Below are positions 16,407 to 26,952 of a stretch of DNA of 44,315 bases, piece by piece. How positions within the stretch are numbered: the first letter of the stretch is position 1; each line of letters begins with the position of its first letter. A program made the translations under genes and the position numbers. The notes under the pieces were generated by a model. That model was given only the letters and a program-made list of their open reading frames with translations. It was not told the DNA's origin and ran no database searches. The stretch is from contig JAGBCD010000011.1 of assembly GCA_017938155.1 (NCBI GenBank), forward strand, positions 1 through 44,315, written 5' to 3'. This DNA comes from Paludibacteraceae bacterium (GTDB taxonomy: Bacteria; Bacteroidota; Bacteroidia; Bacteroidales; Paludibacteraceae).

Positions 16407-18353
16407 ATGAGTGATTCAATGAAAAATAATTTAGGCTTTGTTCGCGTAGCGGCTGCAGTGCCGATGTTACGAGTGGCAGATTGTAAGCAAAATGCCCAAG
16501 TTATCAAAGAGCAAATTGATGAAGCTATCAACGAAGGGGTAGAGATTGTTTGCTTTCCAGAATTGAGCATTACTGGCTATACTTGTGCCGATTTGTTCTT
16601 TACGCAACAACTGCAACGTGATGCGTTGGATGCATTGAAGGATATATGCCTATACACGCGTGAGAAAGCAATTATCATTTTGGTAGGTGCTCCACTCAAG
16701 GTTGATAACAACCTGTATAATTGTGCCTTCGTAATCACTGATGGCGAAATTATAGGCATTGTCCCAAAAGTCAATCTACCTAATACAGGTGAGTTTTATG
16801 AAAAACGTTGGTTCACTTCTGGTAGAGCAGCCATGCATACGAGCGATACAGAATGGAAATCACGTATCCCCACTATTGAATTGTGGCAAGGCGATGTTCC
16901 TTTTGGCCCTGATTTGCTCTTTGTGACGCGTAATTACTGTTTTGGTATTGAGTTGTGTGAGGACTTATGGAGTCCGTTACCTCCAAGCACGCAGTTGGCT
17001 ATACAAGGTGCAGAGTTAATTTTTAACCTCAGTTCCAGCAATTGCGTTACGGGTAAACATGATTTTAGAAAACAAATGATTACGCAGCAATCAGCTCGTG
17101 TGCATTGCGGATATATCTATACATCTTCTGGCGTAGGAGAGAGTACGACAGATGTTGTCTTCTCGGGTAGTACATACATAGCGGAAAACGGGGATTTGCT
17201 TGAGATGGGCGAACGTTTCCAACGACAAAGCAGTATGGTCATTTCTGAACTGGATGTGGAGCGCTTGCGTACAGATAGACAACGTAATACCAATTTTACC
17301 AAAGACCAACGAGGGGGCTATAGAAAGATCAATGTCGCTCCGATAGAGCAGGAATATAATAATACAGAACCTATCCATCGTGCATATTCGCGTACTCCTT
17401 TCTTGCCAGAACCCCGTGATAGAATGGCTTATTGTGATGATGTGTTGGCTATTCAGACTAACGGATTGGCCAAACGTTGGGAGCATACCCATGCGCAGAC
17501 GTTGGTATTGGGTATCAGTGGGGGATTGGATTCTACCTTGGCATTGATAGTTGCTGTGTTGACAGCAGATAGACTGGGATATGATCGCAAACGTATCGTG
17601 GGAGTTACTATGCCCGGCTTTGGTACTACAGATCGCACGTATTACAATGCGATTAACCTTATGGAACAATTAGGCATATCCATGCACGAAATACCTATTC
17701 GTGATATGGCAACGCAACATCTCCAAGATATAGGCCATGATATCCATGTACACGATGTTACCTACGAGAATGCGCAGGCAAGAGTACGTACACTTGTATT
17801 GATGGATTTGGCAAATAAATACAACGGATTGGTTGTAGGAACAGGAGACTTGAGCGAGTTGGCTTTGGGATGGGCAACATATTGTGGTGATCATATGTCC
17901 ATGTATGGGGTGAATGCTGGCATACCAAAGACCCTCATACGATATATGGTACAATATGTGGCAGATAATATGTTTGACCAAGAGACCAGGACTTTGCTGT
18001 TGGATATCATCGACACTCCTGTATCACCAGAACTATTACCAGCAGATGAGTCTGGACAGATTGCGCAAAAAACAGAAGAACAAGTGGGACCTTACGAATT
18101 GCACGATTTCTTCTTGTTCTATTTCTTGCGATACGGATTTACAAAACAAAAAATCTCATACATGGCGCAGCTGGCTTTTGAGGAAGACTATACACTGGAC
18201 CAAATCAACTATTGGTTAGACGTCTTTATGAAACGTTTCTTTAGGCAACAATTCAAACGTAGTTGCTTGCCTGATGGACCAAAAGTGGTCAGTGTGAGCC
18301 TGTCACCACGAGGAGACTGGAGAATGCCAAGCGATGTGTGTGAAATAGGATAA
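16407..18353 (+). CDS. nadE: Glutamine-dependent NAD+ synthetase
   Basis: 648 residues from the ATG at 16407 (an ATG at 16419 is also possible). It makes NAD+ from nicotinic acid adenine dinucleotide, ATP and glutamine-derived ammonia in the cytoplasm. The N-terminal nitrilase-type glutaminase domain shows the catalytic triad context: Glu in CFPELSITGY, Lys in PKVNLPNTGEFYEKRWF, Cys in GIELCEDLW. The C-terminal synthetase domain carries the PP-loop LGISGGLDSTLAL and GTGDLSELALGW. Length matches the long two-domain form. It heads a co-directional cluster; the next start is 16 bp after its stop. Confidence 0.97.
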   Translation: MSDSMKNNLGFVRVAAAVPMLRVADCKQNAQVIKEQIDEAINEGVEIVCFPELSITGYTCADLFFTQQLQRDALDALKDICLYTREKAIIILVGAPLKVDNNLYNCAFVITDGEIIGIVPKVNLPNTGEFYEKRWFTSGRAAMHTSDTEWKSRIPTIELWQGDVPFGPDLLFVTRNYCFGIELCEDLWSPLPPSTQLAIQGAELIFNLSSSNCVTGKHDFRKQMITQQSARVHCGYIYTSSGVGESTTDVVFSGSTYIAENGDLLEMGERFQRQSSMVISELDVERLRTDRQRNTNFTKDQRGGYRKINVAPIEQEYNNTEPIHRAYSRTPFLPEPRDRMAYCDDVLAIQTNGLAKRWEHTHAQTLVLGISGGLDSTLALIVAVLTADRLGYDRKRIVGVTMPGFGTTDRTYYNAINLMEQLGISMHEIPIRDMATQHLQDIGHDIHVHDVTYENAQARVRTLVLMDLANKYNGLVVGTGDLSELALGWATYCGDHMSMYGVNAGIPKTLIRYMVQYVADNMFDQETRTLLLDIIDTPVSPELLPADESGQIAQKTEEQVGPYELHDFFLFYFLRYGFTKQKISYMAQLAFEEDYTLDQINYWLDVFMKRFFRQQFKRSCLPDGPKVVSVSLSPRGDWRMPSDVCEIG

Positions 18354-18368
18354 TTAACTTAAACAAAC

Positions 18369-19982
18369 ATGAAAAGAGTATTATTTTTTATACTTTCAAC
18401 GCTATTAACTTTATCGTTACATGCACAGATATTGCAACCCGTCAAGTGGCATGCCGAGATAATCGGAGATAGCACACGCATGGTGGCGACCATTGATTCA
18501 GGTTGGCACATGACGTTGATTAGCATCAACGATTCTACCGTAGGACAAGAATATGAACAAACATGTGTTTTGCTCTTGGCCAATGCTGATGCTGTTGATG
18601 GACAGCAAGTGGTACGATTCAATGCGTGTGACGATATGAACTGTACGCAACCTGAGACATGGGCGTATGAGGTAGCACAGCTACCAACCATAGAGGAGGA
18701 TGAACCTACAGAGAACCCTCGTAATGTATGGACGATTTTCCTTTTAGGCCTATTGGGAGGGTTTATGGCGATTTTTACACCCTGTGTGTGGCCAATCATT
18801 CCGATGACTGTATCTTTCTTTCTCAAACGAACGGATAAGGGGAGCAAGGCGGCTATCATATATGGTTTGGCTATCATCTTTATATATGTAGGTTTGGGAC
18901 TACTGGTGACGATTCTTTTTGGGGCATCTGCATTGAATGCAATCGCTACGAATGCCGTTGTAAACATATTCTTCTTCCTTTTGTTGGTAGTATTTGCATT
19001 GTCTTTCTTTGGGCTATTTGAGATCACGCTACCTTCTTCTTGGGCAACAGCATTGGATAGCAAGGCTCGCTCTACGGGAGGCCTATTAGGCATTCTCCTT
19101 ATGGCTTTCACGTTGGCTATTGTCTCTTTCTCTTGTACCGGTCCTATTATTGGTACCCTCTTGGTGGAGGCAGCAGGCAAGTCGTTGCTCGCTCCTACGA
19201 TGGGCATGTTGGGCTTTGCGATAGCATTAGCGCTACCATTCTCATTGTTTGCTATGTTTCCACAATGGATGAAGAGCATGCCCAAATCGGGAGGATGGAT
19301 GGATTCGTTGAAGGTAGTCTTGGCATTCTTGGAATTGGCATTGTCACTCAAGTTCTTGAGTGTTGCGGATTTAGCATATGGATGGGGTATATTGCCAAGA
19401 AAACTATTCATAGCTTTGTGGATACTCTGTTTCCTTGGCATAGTGATATACTTGTTGTGGAATATTAGAAAGGTAACGCGTACCCGACAAATCATTCGTG
19501 CCCTCGTTATTATTCCATCCTTTCTTTTTGCAATATATTTGGTGCCTGGAGTGGTGAGTGATGCCCCCGTAAGAGCAATTGCTGCATTTGCTCCGCCTAT
19601 GCCTATTAAGAACCAACAAGTGTTTCATGATTACGAACAAGGAATGGCTTATGCAAAGCAAGAGAACAAACCTGTCTTGCTCAATTTTTCGGGGTATGGA
19701 TGCGTCAATTGTCGTAAGATGGAACAATATGTTTTGGCAGATAGTACTGTAAAGCAAAGGATAGAGAACTATGTTTTTATAGAACTATTTGTGGATGACA
19801 AACGCCCTCATGCGTCTGGCAACCAATCTATAGGAGATTACAACTCCAAGATCCAAAGAGAAAACTTCAAAGCCAATGCTCAACCTTATTACATACAACT
19901 CTCCTCCACGGGGAAAATAGTGAGCAAACCTTATGCATTTTCCACGGATGTGCAAAAGTTTTTGCTATGGTTGAAGTATTAA
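18369..19982 (+). CDS. dsbD: DsbD-like thiol:disulfide interchange protein
   Basis: 537 residues. A signal peptide (MKRVLFFILSTLLTLSLHAQ) precedes a short N-terminal DsbD-type domain (VKWHAEIIGDSTRMVATIDS). The membrane domain begins near residue 120 with about eight helices and the two redox Cys in TPCVWPIIP and FSCTGPIIG. The C-terminal thioredoxin-like domain has the active site GYGCVNCRKME. Known family role: passing electrons from cytoplasmic thioredoxin across the inner membrane to periplasmic substrates. The N-terminal domain is shorter than in E. coli DsbD, as usual in Bacteroidetes. It lies between nadE and the RNA methylase gene on the same strand. Confidence 0.93.
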   Translation: MKRVLFFILSTLLTLSLHAQILQPVKWHAEIIGDSTRMVATIDSGWHMTLISINDSTVGQEYEQTCVLLLANADAVDGQQVVRFNACDDMNCTQPETWAYEVAQLPTIEEDEPTENPRNVWTIFLLGLLGGFMAIFTPCVWPIIPMTVSFFLKRTDKGSKAAIIYGLAIIFIYVGLGLLVTILFGASALNAIATNAVVNIFFFLLLVVFALSFFGLFEITLPSSWATALDSKARSTGGLLGILLMAFTLAIVSFSCTGPIIGTLLVEAAGKSLLAPTMGMLGFAIALALPFSLFAMFPQWMKSMPKSGGWMDSLKVVLAFLELALSLKFLSVADLAYGWGILPRKLFIALWILCFLGIVIYLLWNIRKVTRTRQIIRALVIIPSFLFAIYLVPGVVSDAPVRAIAAFAPPMPIKNQQVFHDYEQGMAYAKQENKPVLLNFSGYGCVNCRKMEQYVLADSTVKQRIENYVFIELFVDDKRPHASGNQSIGDYNSKIQRENFKANAQPYYIQLSSTGKIVSKPYAFSTDVQKFLLWLKY

Positions 19983-19999
19983 ATATAGAATAGTCTAAT

Positions 20000-20773
20000 A
20001 TGATAAACAAAATGAATAACCATTACTCCACTCGTCGTTTGCCAGAAAAAGAAATGATATTTGGTATTCGAGCAGTAATAGAAGCGATAGATGCAGGTAA
20101 GGTGCTGGATAAGATTCTATTGCGACGCGATATGACTTCCACTATAGGACGTGAATTGATGGCTAAATTACAAGGGCTTTCGACTACTATTCAGCGTGTA
20201 CCTGTAGAGAAACTCAATCAATATACAGACAAGAACCACCAAGGCGTGATAGCCTTTTTGTCACCCATTGATTTTTATCATGTAGAAGACATCATCCCAT
20301 CACTTTATGAGGAGGGTAAGACTCCTATGCTTGTCGTTTTGGATGGTGTGACAGACGTGCGTAACTTCGGTGCGATTGCTCGGACTTGTGCATGTGCAGG
20401 AGCGCATGCTATCATTATTCCTGCCAAGGGTGGGGTAGCCATTAATGGGGATGCAATCAAGACATCTGCTGGAGCATTGCATACTTTGAAAGTATGTAAG
20501 GTTGATAACATGGTTTCGTGTGTCAATTATTTGAGACAGAGTGGACTGAATATCATAGCCGCTACTGAACATGCCAAAGCGTTCTATACACAGGTGGATA
20601 TGAAAACGCCATTAGCTATAGTGATGGGTAGTGAAGATAAGGGTATATCCCCTGACGTACTTAAACTATGTAATCAACAAGTGCGCATTCCAATGATAGG
20701 ACCGATAGAGAGTCTCAATGTGAGTGTCGCAGCTGGAGTGATGATGTATGAAGTGGTACGACAAAGAGGATAA
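20000..20773 (+). CDS. rlmB: TrmH/SpoU-family RNA 2'-O-methyltransferase, RlmB-like
   Basis: 257 residues. The N-terminal substrate-binding domain begins MIFGIRAVIEAIDAG. The SPOUT knot motifs are DGVTDVRNFGAIARTC (motif 1), IVMGSEDKGISPDVLK (motif 2) and IPMIGPIESLNVSVAAGV (motif 3). RlmB methylates a G in 23S rRNA; the exact target of this paralogue cannot be proved from sequence. An in-frame ATG at 20012 is an alternative start. It begins 17 bp after the dsbD-like stop. Confidence 0.92.
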   Translation: MINKMNNHYSTRRLPEKEMIFGIRAVIEAIDAGKVLDKILLRRDMTSTIGRELMAKLQGLSTTIQRVPVEKLNQYTDKNHQGVIAFLSPIDFYHVEDIIPSLYEEGKTPMLVVLDGVTDVRNFGAIARTCACAGAHAIIIPAKGGVAINGDAIKTSAGALHTLKVCKVDNMVSCVNYLRQSGLNIIAATEHAKAFYTQVDMKTPLAIVMGSEDKGISPDVLKLCNQQVRIPMIGPIESLNVSVAAGVMMYEVVRQRG

Positions 20774-20796
20774 TATAGGTTAGAAAAACAATAATC

Positions 20797-22701
20797 ATGG
20801 AATATAAGTATCTATCGCATATAGATGGACCAAAGGATTTAAAGCAACTTCCTGTAGAAGTGCTGCCAGAGGTTTGTAAAGAGATACGAGACTTCATAAT
20901 ACAAGAACTGAGTCATAACCCTGGACACCTTGGTAGTAGTCTTGGGGCGGTTGATTTTACGGTTGCATTGCACTATGTTTTCAATACGCCAGATGATAAA
21001 TTGGTGTGGGATGTAGGGCATCAAGCATATGCGCATAAAATCATTACTGGACGGAGAGAGAAGTTTCATACGAATAGACAATTCAAAGGATTGTCGCCAT
21101 TTCCTTCGCCTGCTGAGAGTGAGCATGATGCTTTTGTTGCAGGACATGCCAGCAATAGTATATCTGCTGCCTTGGGATTGGACTTGGCAGAAACAGCTAC
21201 GGCTCGTTTGGAAAATAGAGTAGCGAATAATGTAGTAGCCATCATTGGGGATGGCGCCATGACGGGAGGACTTGCCTTTGAAGGACTGAACAATGTCTCT
21301 ATGGACAAGAATAACCTCTTGATTATTCTCAACGATAACAACATGGCTATTGATCCTATCAAGGGAGGATTTACACAATATTTGCTCGACTTAACAACCA
21401 GTGCTATCTACAACAAGTGGCGTTGGAAACTCTATCGATTGGCAGTCAAACTACATCTGATTGATGATAAGAAAAAACGTAGTGTCTTGCTAAGACACAA
21501 TAGCCTAAAAACTCTGCTTACCAAACAACCTATGAATATATTCCATGGGTTGAATATACGATATTTTGGTCCTGCTGATGGACATGATGTGGTAAATTTG
21601 GTGCGCATACTGCGGGAGATAAAAAATCACAAAGGACCTAAAGTGCTGCATATCGTTACCAAGAAAGGCAAAGGATACGCTCCTGCTGAAAACGACCAAA
21701 CATTGTGGCATGCACCAGGTGAGTTCAACGTAGAAACAGGCGAACGGACCACCTCTACCAATGCCACACAACAACCCGAACCATTATGGCAGGAAGTGTT
21801 TGGACAAACGCTTTTGGAGATTGCGCGACAGAATGACCGAGTTGTGGGAATTACCCCTGCTATGCCATCAGGATGTAGTATGAACATCTTGCAACGAGAG
21901 ATGCCCCATCGAGTATATGATGTAGGAATAGCCGAAGGACATGCTGTTACTTTCTCTGCTGGTTTGGCGAAAGGTGGAATGCTACCATTCTGCAATATAT
22001 ATTCCAGTTTTATGCAGCGTGCCTATGATAATATCATTCACGATGTGGCCTTGTCAAACTTGAATGTGGTTCTGTGTCTGGATAGGGCTGGATTGGTTGG
22101 AAATGATGGTGCGACACATCATGGATTGATAGATTTAGCCTACTTACGCCCTATCCCTAATATGTCTATCTGTGCGCCAAGAGTAGCAGAGGACCTTAGA
22201 CAAGCGATGTATATGGGCTTGGAATTGAATGGACCATTAGCCATTCGCTATCCACGGGGACGTAGCATACATGATGTCCGTCAACCTCAATTGGTTTATG
22301 GTAAAGGTATTTGCCTCAAACCTGGAAAAGAAATGGCGGTACTTACCTTGGGGGCTATAGGCAATACTATGATAGAAGCGATACAGCAAGTTGAGAAGGA
22401 TAGACCAGTCTCTATAGCTCATTATGATATGCGTTGGCTCAAACCGATAGATGAAGAACTGTTGCATCAAATAGGAAAACAATACTCAAAAATTATCACC
22501 CTTGAAGAAGGACTGATTGAAGGAGGATTAGGAAGTGCTGTCTTAGAGTTTATGGCGGATAATGGTTATCATCCTACCATTGTGCGTTTGGGAATAGATG
22601 ACCAGTTTGTGGAGCATGGCAGTACCAAACAATTATACGAAATGTTACATTTAGATAAAAAAGGTTTATGCGAATCGTTGTTGCAGGCGCTGGAGCTGTA
22701 G
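20797..22701 (+). CDS. dxs: 1-deoxy-D-xylulose-5-phosphate synthase
   Basis: 634 residues, the usual length. It is a thiamine-diphosphate enzyme condensing pyruvate and glyceraldehyde 3-phosphate, the first step of the MEP isoprenoid pathway. Motifs: [32 protein letters not shown], the TPP/Mg site [16 protein letters not shown]...NDNNMAI, and the catalytic-Glu region [20 protein letters not shown]. The C-terminal transketolase-type domain has [15 protein letters not shown] and [14 protein letters not shown]. The 3' end overlaps trkA by 34 bp. Confidence 0.98.
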   Translation: MEYKYLSHIDGPKDLKQLPVEVLPEVCKEIRDFIIQELSHNPGHLGSSLGAVDFTVALHYVFNTPDDKLVWDVGHQAYAHKIITGRREKFHTNRQFKGLSPFPSPAESEHDAFVAGHASNSISAALGLDLAETATARLENRVANNVVAIIGDGAMTGGLAFEGLNNVSMDKNNLLIILNDNNMAIDPIKGGFTQYLLDLTTSAIYNKWRWKLYRLAVKLHLIDDKKKRSVLLRHNSLKTLLTKQPMNIFHGLNIRYFGPADGHDVVNLVRILREIKNHKGPKVLHIVTKKGKGYAPAENDQTLWHAPGEFNVETGERTTSTNATQQPEPLWQEVFGQTLLEIARQNDRVVGITPAMPSGCSMNILQREMPHRVYDVGIAEGHAVTFSAGLAKGGMLPFCNIYSSFMQRAYDNIIHDVALSNLNVVLCLDRAGLVGNDGATHHGLIDLAYLRPIPNMSICAPRVAEDLRQAMYMGLELNGPLAIRYPRGRSIHDVRQPQLVYGKGICLKPGKEMAVLTLGAIGNTMIEAIQQVEKDRPVSIAHYDMRWLKPIDEELLHQIGKQYSKIITLEEGLIEGGLGSAVLEFMADNGYHPTIVRLGIDDQFVEHGSTKQLYEMLHLDKKGLCESLLQALEL

Positions 22702-24002
22702 GAAAACACTTGGCGAAATTGCTCTCGCGCGAAGATATGGATATTAGTCTAATAGACGAATCTCAAGAACGTTTAGGAGATTTGGATGCGAACTATGACC
22801 TTTTGACTAAGGTCGGTAGTCCGACTTCTATTCATGACCTCAAGGATGTGGGAATCAAAGATGCGGATTTGTTTGTGGCCGTTACGCCGTCTGAAGCAGA
22901 AAACATAACGGCATGTATGATAGCGAAACAATTGGGGGCTAAGAAAACCTTGGCGCGAATTGATAATTTCGAATATCTTAGACCAGAAAACAAACCTATC
23001 TTTGAGAAGATGGGACTCAATCAAATGATTTACCCCGAAGTGCTCGCTGCTTATGAGATAGTGTCCTCTTTGGAGACCAATTGGATGCGATACCACTTAT
23101 CTCTGTGCGATGGGAAATTAGAATTGTGTGTCTTGAAAGTGAGAAACGGAGCCGATGTCATTGGGCATACGTTTATGTCTGGATATTATGACCATGGTGC
23201 ATACCGTGTAGTGGCTATCAAGAGAGGTCAAAACACCATCATACCCCGTGGGCAAGATGAAATCATGCCAGAAGATACAGTCTATGCGGTTTGTACGCAG
23301 GAGAATATGAACATACTTAGGAAACATATGGGTAAGGAAGTACATGATATCAAAAATGTCATATTCTTTGGAGGCTCTAGAATAACTCAAAAGACGTTGC
23401 AGAACTTGCCCGATGATATGAATGTGAAGATTATTGAACCGGATCGTGAGTTGTGCTACCAATTGAGTGAGAAGATAGATAATGCCCTTATTATCAATGC
23501 AGATGGTAGTGATATGGAGGTGCTCAAAGAAGAAGGCATCCAAGATACAGATGCTTTTGTAGCACTCACGGAACATAGCGAGGCAAATATATTTGCATGT
23601 ATGGCTGCGAAGCGATTTGGTGTTCAAAAAACCATCGCTGAAGTAGAGAATATAGATTATATTACCATGGCCGAAGGTCTGGATATTGGTTCGGTGCTCA
23701 ACAAGAAGACCATAGCCGCTTCTTATATCTACCAAATGCTTTTGGATGATAGTGTACTGAACGTAAGAAACTTGACCAGTGCTGATGCCGAAATCGTGGA
23801 GTTTATGGCAGAGGAAGGTAGTCGCATCACGCAGCGCAAAATCAAGGATATGAACTTGCCCAATGATACCAATATCGGTGCTATCGTGCGTGCAGGAGAG
23901 GCTATATTAGTAAATGGAGATACGCAAATTCTACCCAATGATATGGTAGTCGTATTTTGTAAGAACCACGCGATTAGACAACTGGAGAAATTCTTTCAAT
24001 GA
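22668..24002 (+). CDS. trkA: Trk potassium-uptake regulatory subunit TrkA
   Basis: 444 residues with two RCK_N/RCK_C units. The first Rossmann nucleotide-binding loop is [16 protein letters not shown] (residues ~4-19), with the acidic SLIDES at the end of strand 2. The second half starts near [15 protein letters not shown] and includes [16 protein letters not shown]. TrkA binds NAD(H)/ATP and gates TrkH at the inner-membrane cytoplasmic face. It overlaps dxs at the start (34 bp) and trkH at the end (ATGA), indicating translational coupling. Dxs-trkA-trkH order is common in Bacteroidales. Confidence 0.96.
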   Translation: MRIVVAGAGAVGKHLAKLLSREDMDISLIDESQERLGDLDANYDLLTKVGSPTSIHDLKDVGIKDADLFVAVTPSEAENITACMIAKQLGAKKTLARIDNFEYLRPENKPIFEKMGLNQMIYPEVLAAYEIVSSLETNWMRYHLSLCDGKLELCVLKVRNGADVIGHTFMSGYYDHGAYRVVAIKRGQNTIIPRGQDEIMPEDTVYAVCTQENMNILRKHMGKEVHDIKNVIFFGGSRITQKTLQNLPDDMNVKIIEPDRELCYQLSEKIDNALIINADGSDMEVLKEEGIQDTDAFVALTEHSEANIFACMAAKRFGVQKTIAEVENIDYITMAEGLDIGSVLNKKTIAASYIYQMLLDDSVLNVRNLTSADAEIVEFMAEEGSRITQRKIKDMNLPNDTNIGAIVRAGEAILVNGDTQILPNDMVVVFCKNHAIRQLEKFFQ

Positions 24003-25468
24003 CACGCACGTTTAATACTCGAATAGTTTTTCGTACAATGGGTGCTTTGTTGCTCATTGAGGCCTTGTTTATGGCATTAGCCATGGGGGTGAGTATGTGG
24101 TATGACGAACCAGACCAAGAGGTGTTTCTTATCTCAACCATTATTACATTCATTTCGGGTATCATAGGACTTATTATCGGTAAGAAGGCTGAGACCCATG
24201 TAGGGCAGCGAGAAGGGTATGTAATTGTGGCTTTGGTATGGTTTGTGTTTTCTATTTTTGGTATGATGCCATATTATTTGAGTGGACAGGTACATACCAT
24301 TACAGATGCTTGGTTTGAGACGATGTCTGGATTTACCACAACAGGAGCTACCATTATACCCGACTTGACTCAAATAACCCATGGGTTGTTGTTCTGGCGA
24401 GCGCTGACACAATGGATTGGGGGTATGGGAATCATTGTTTTATCCATTGCGATATTACCTATTTTTGGTCTAAATGGTATGCAGCTCTATGCGGCTGAAG
24501 TTTCGGGACTCACGTACGAGAAACTCTCCCCACGAATAGCAGATACTGCTAAAATGTTGTGGACAACCTATATATTGCTGACACTCAGTGAAACGCTTAT
24601 TTTGTGGTTGTGCGGAATGGAAGGGTTTGATGCTATATGTCACTCTTTCGCTACCATTGCTACGGGTGGTTTTTCTACCAAAAACAATAGTTTAGAGTTT
24701 TACGATTCGGCAGCCATACACTATACGGTGACCTTCTTTATGTTCATATCGGGTATCAATTTTGTCATGTTGATACATTTTGCAAGAGGTAAGATGCGAA
24801 ATATCTTCAAGGACGAAGAGACAAGATGGTATAGTTATGCTGTTCTTCTCTTTACCTTTTTACTTTTTGTTGGATTGTATATTTCACGTCCAGGATGGTC
24901 GCACGTTGAAGCGGAGAGAGCTTTCAGAGATAGTATATTTACCGTTATTAGTGCTATGACTTCTACTGGCTATACTATATCTGACTATATGTATTGGCCG
25001 ATTGTGGGGTGGGTAGTGATATTTTTCTTGATGTTTACAGGTGCTTGTGCTGGAAGTACGGCTGGAGGTATCAAGTGGGTGAGATTATCCATTATTATTA
25101 AAAATGGTATGTCAGAGTTTCAACGAAGAATACACCCCAATGCTATCATTCCTGTCAAATTGAATGGAAAACCCATTCCACAGCAGACAACAAATAATAT
25201 TATGGCATTCTTGATATTTTATGTATTCATTATTGCCGTAACGGTGGTTATCTTTTGTGCTTGCGGAGTGGACTTTGATGAAGCAATAGGAAGTGCAGTG
25301 TCTGCAATGGGAAATGTGGGTATTAGCATTGGACAATTTGGTCCTGCTGGAAACTATGCCAATTTTCCTACTGTAGGCAAGTGGGTGATGAGTTTCGTGA
25401 TGATTGTAGGACGTCTTGAAATATTCACAATACTCTTATTGTTTACAAGAGTGTTGTGGAAGAAGTAA
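23999..25468 (+). CDS. trkH: Trk potassium-uptake channel subunit TrkH
   Basis: 489 residues, strongly hydrophobic, with the repeated TM-pore-TM layout of the Trk/Ktr/HKT family. Selectivity-filter-like segments are SGFTTTGATI, ATGGFSTKNNSLEF, TSTGYTISDY and AMGNVGISIGQFGPAG. It conducts K+ across the inner membrane with TrkA. Its start overlaps the trkA stop by 4 bp. Confidence 0.96.
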   Translation: MTRTFNTRIVFRTMGALLLIEALFMALAMGVSMWYDEPDQEVFLISTIITFISGIIGLIIGKKAETHVGQREGYVIVALVWFVFSIFGMMPYYLSGQVHTITDAWFETMSGFTTTGATIIPDLTQITHGLLFWRALTQWIGGMGIIVLSIAILPIFGLNGMQLYAAEVSGLTYEKLSPRIADTAKMLWTTYILLTLSETLILWLCGMEGFDAICHSFATIATGGFSTKNNSLEFYDSAAIHYTVTFFMFISGINFVMLIHFARGKMRNIFKDEETRWYSYAVLLFTFLLFVGLYISRPGWSHVEAERAFRDSIFTVISAMTSTGYTISDYMYWPIVGWVVIFFLMFTGACAGSTAGGIKWVRLSIIIKNGMSEFQRRIHPNAIIPVKLNGKPIPQQTTNNIMAFLIFYVFIIAVTVVIFCACGVDFDEAIGSAVSAMGNVGISIGQFGPAGNYANFPTVGKWVMSFVMIVGRLEIFTILLLFTRVLWKK

Positions 25469-25485
25469 GGATAAAATAAACCATA

Positions 25486-26952
25486 ATGAGACCTTCAAAA
25501 GTAACTCTTGTCATATGGATTATCATAGCACTATTAGGAGCAATCTCTTATATAGCGCCTCAAGGTGGATGGACATTAGGTAATTGGTCTTTCCGTTGGC
25601 CAACATTGACCGACATGTTGGATGGCAGTACTTCTAACCATACAGATACTTTATTAGCCTATACTGGCTTACCTTTGGATACATTGGCACTAACAGATTC
25701 GATACCACTACTATCCGATACCCTCCAGGCGCAAAATACCTCTTCTACGCTTGCTCCTATTTCCCTTCCTTCTGTCGTAGTTCAAGATACAGATACTCGT
25801 GTCCATTTGTTGGCATTTTATCAAGCATTAGAGCAAGCAGAGCAAATGCCAGTGCGTGTCGTGCACTATGGTGATTCACAAATCGAGGAGGACAGAATAT
25901 CCAATGTCTTGAGAGAACAATGGCAAAAGAAGTTTGGCGGTGGGGGTGTAGGACTGATTCCGCTACATCAGACTATTCCTACACGTACTTTGCGACAATG
26001 GCTATCAATAGATGGGGTGGTGCAAACCACACAGCAAGGACCTAAGCGGTACATCGTGTATGGGCCCAAAACTATGAGACGTAACGATGGGAGGTATGGC
26101 GTTATGGGACAAGTCGCATGTATGGATACAGCATGGGTAGCTGGAAGTCAACAAGTAACGGTGAATATTATGCCGATGGATAAAAAGGACAAGACCTATA
26201 AGTATTTTAGTCAGATTCGTTTGTTGGCAGATAGTATCCAAGGCAAAGTTATTCTATCAAATCAATCTTCGATAGACTTATCACCACAACAAATGGCACT
26301 CTTGCCAGATAGTACGACCCAGTGCGAAATACAATTGCAAGGACGTGGCAATGTATATGGACTGAGTTTGGAGACTCCTACAGGAGTGATCGTGGATAAT
26401 ATTCCTATGCGTGGATGCTCTGGAAATATATTTACACGTATTGACTCTTCCCAATTAGCATCTTTCTATCATGCTACCAATACGCGACTTATTATTTTAC
26501 AGTTTGGAGGCAATATGATTCCTCAAACACAAAATCCATCTACTTTGGATGCTTATGTCAATTCTATGAAGCAACATATACGTTATTTACGTTCATGTGC
26601 TCCGGAGGCTGCCATTCTATTTATCGGCCCAAGTGATATGTCCACCCGAGTAGATGGACAGATGACTACCTATCCGTTAGTACCATATCTTGATCGCATA
26701 TTGCAACGTATGGCACAGCAAGAAAAGATTGCCTATTGGAGTATGTATCATGCTATGGGTGGATATGATAGCATGGTAGAATGGAACAAAAAAGGGTTGG
26801 CAGGCAATGACCATATACACTTTACGAGGGCTGGAGCCAAGAAGATAGGTAAAATCCTATTTGATTGGATTGACTCGTATCAATACCCTCAACCCTCTAC
26901 CGACTCCATTCATATAGATACCCTTACTATAGATACCCTTACTGTCAGATGA
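25486..26952 (+). CDS. Membrane-anchored SGNH/GDSL-hydrolase-like protein, partner of the MBOAT gene
   Basis: 488 residues. One N-terminal membrane helix (VTLVIWIIIALLGAISYIAP) precedes a Thr/Ser-rich linker and then an SGNH fold. Block I is VVHYGDSQIEEDR (nucleophile Ser in GDS), block III ILQFGGNMI, and the C-terminal Asp/His pair NDHIHFTRAGAKKIG. The next gene, an MBOAT acyltransferase, overlaps it by 4 bp. SGNH and MBOAT proteins commonly act together in O-acetylation of extracytoplasmic polysaccharides (alginate AlgI/AlgJ-X type, peptidoglycan PatA/PatB type). I infer that this protein transfers or removes acyl groups at the periplasmic face; the substrate is unknown. Confidence 0.82.
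   Translation: MRPSKVTLVIWIIIALLGAISYIAPQGGWTLGNWSFRWPTLTDMLDGSTSNHTDTLLAYTGLPLDTLALTDSIPLLSDTLQAQNTSSTLAPISLPSVVVQDTDTRVHLLAFYQALEQAEQMPVRVVHYGDSQIEEDRISNVLREQWQKKFGGGGVGLIPLHQTIPTRTLRQWLSIDGVVQTTQQGPKRYIVYGPKTMRRNDGRYGVMGQVACMDTAWVAGSQQVTVNIMPMDKKDKTYKYFSQIRLLADSIQGKVILSNQSSIDLSPQQMALLPDSTTQCEIQLQGRGNVYGLSLETPTGVIVDNIPMRGCSGNIFTRIDSSQLASFYHATNTRLIILQFGGNMIPQTQNPSTLDAYVNSMKQHIRYLRSCAPEAAILFIGPSDMSTRVDGQMTTYPLVPYLDRILQRMAQQEKIAYWSMYHAMGGYDSMVEWNKKGLAGNDHIHFTRAGAKKIGKILFDWIDSYQYPQPSTDSIHIDTLTIDTLTVR

Noticed and set aside
17091-17669. 192-codon open frame on the minus strand
   Set aside because: Antisense to nadE, with no family features.
18359-19495. 378-codon open frame on the minus strand
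   Set aside because: It lies wholly antisense to the well-supported dsbD-like gene and has no recognisable domain; it is a shadow of that gene's codon bias.
23118-23735. 205-codon open frame on the minus strand
   Set aside because: Antisense to trkA; composition is that of a complementary frame, with no motif.
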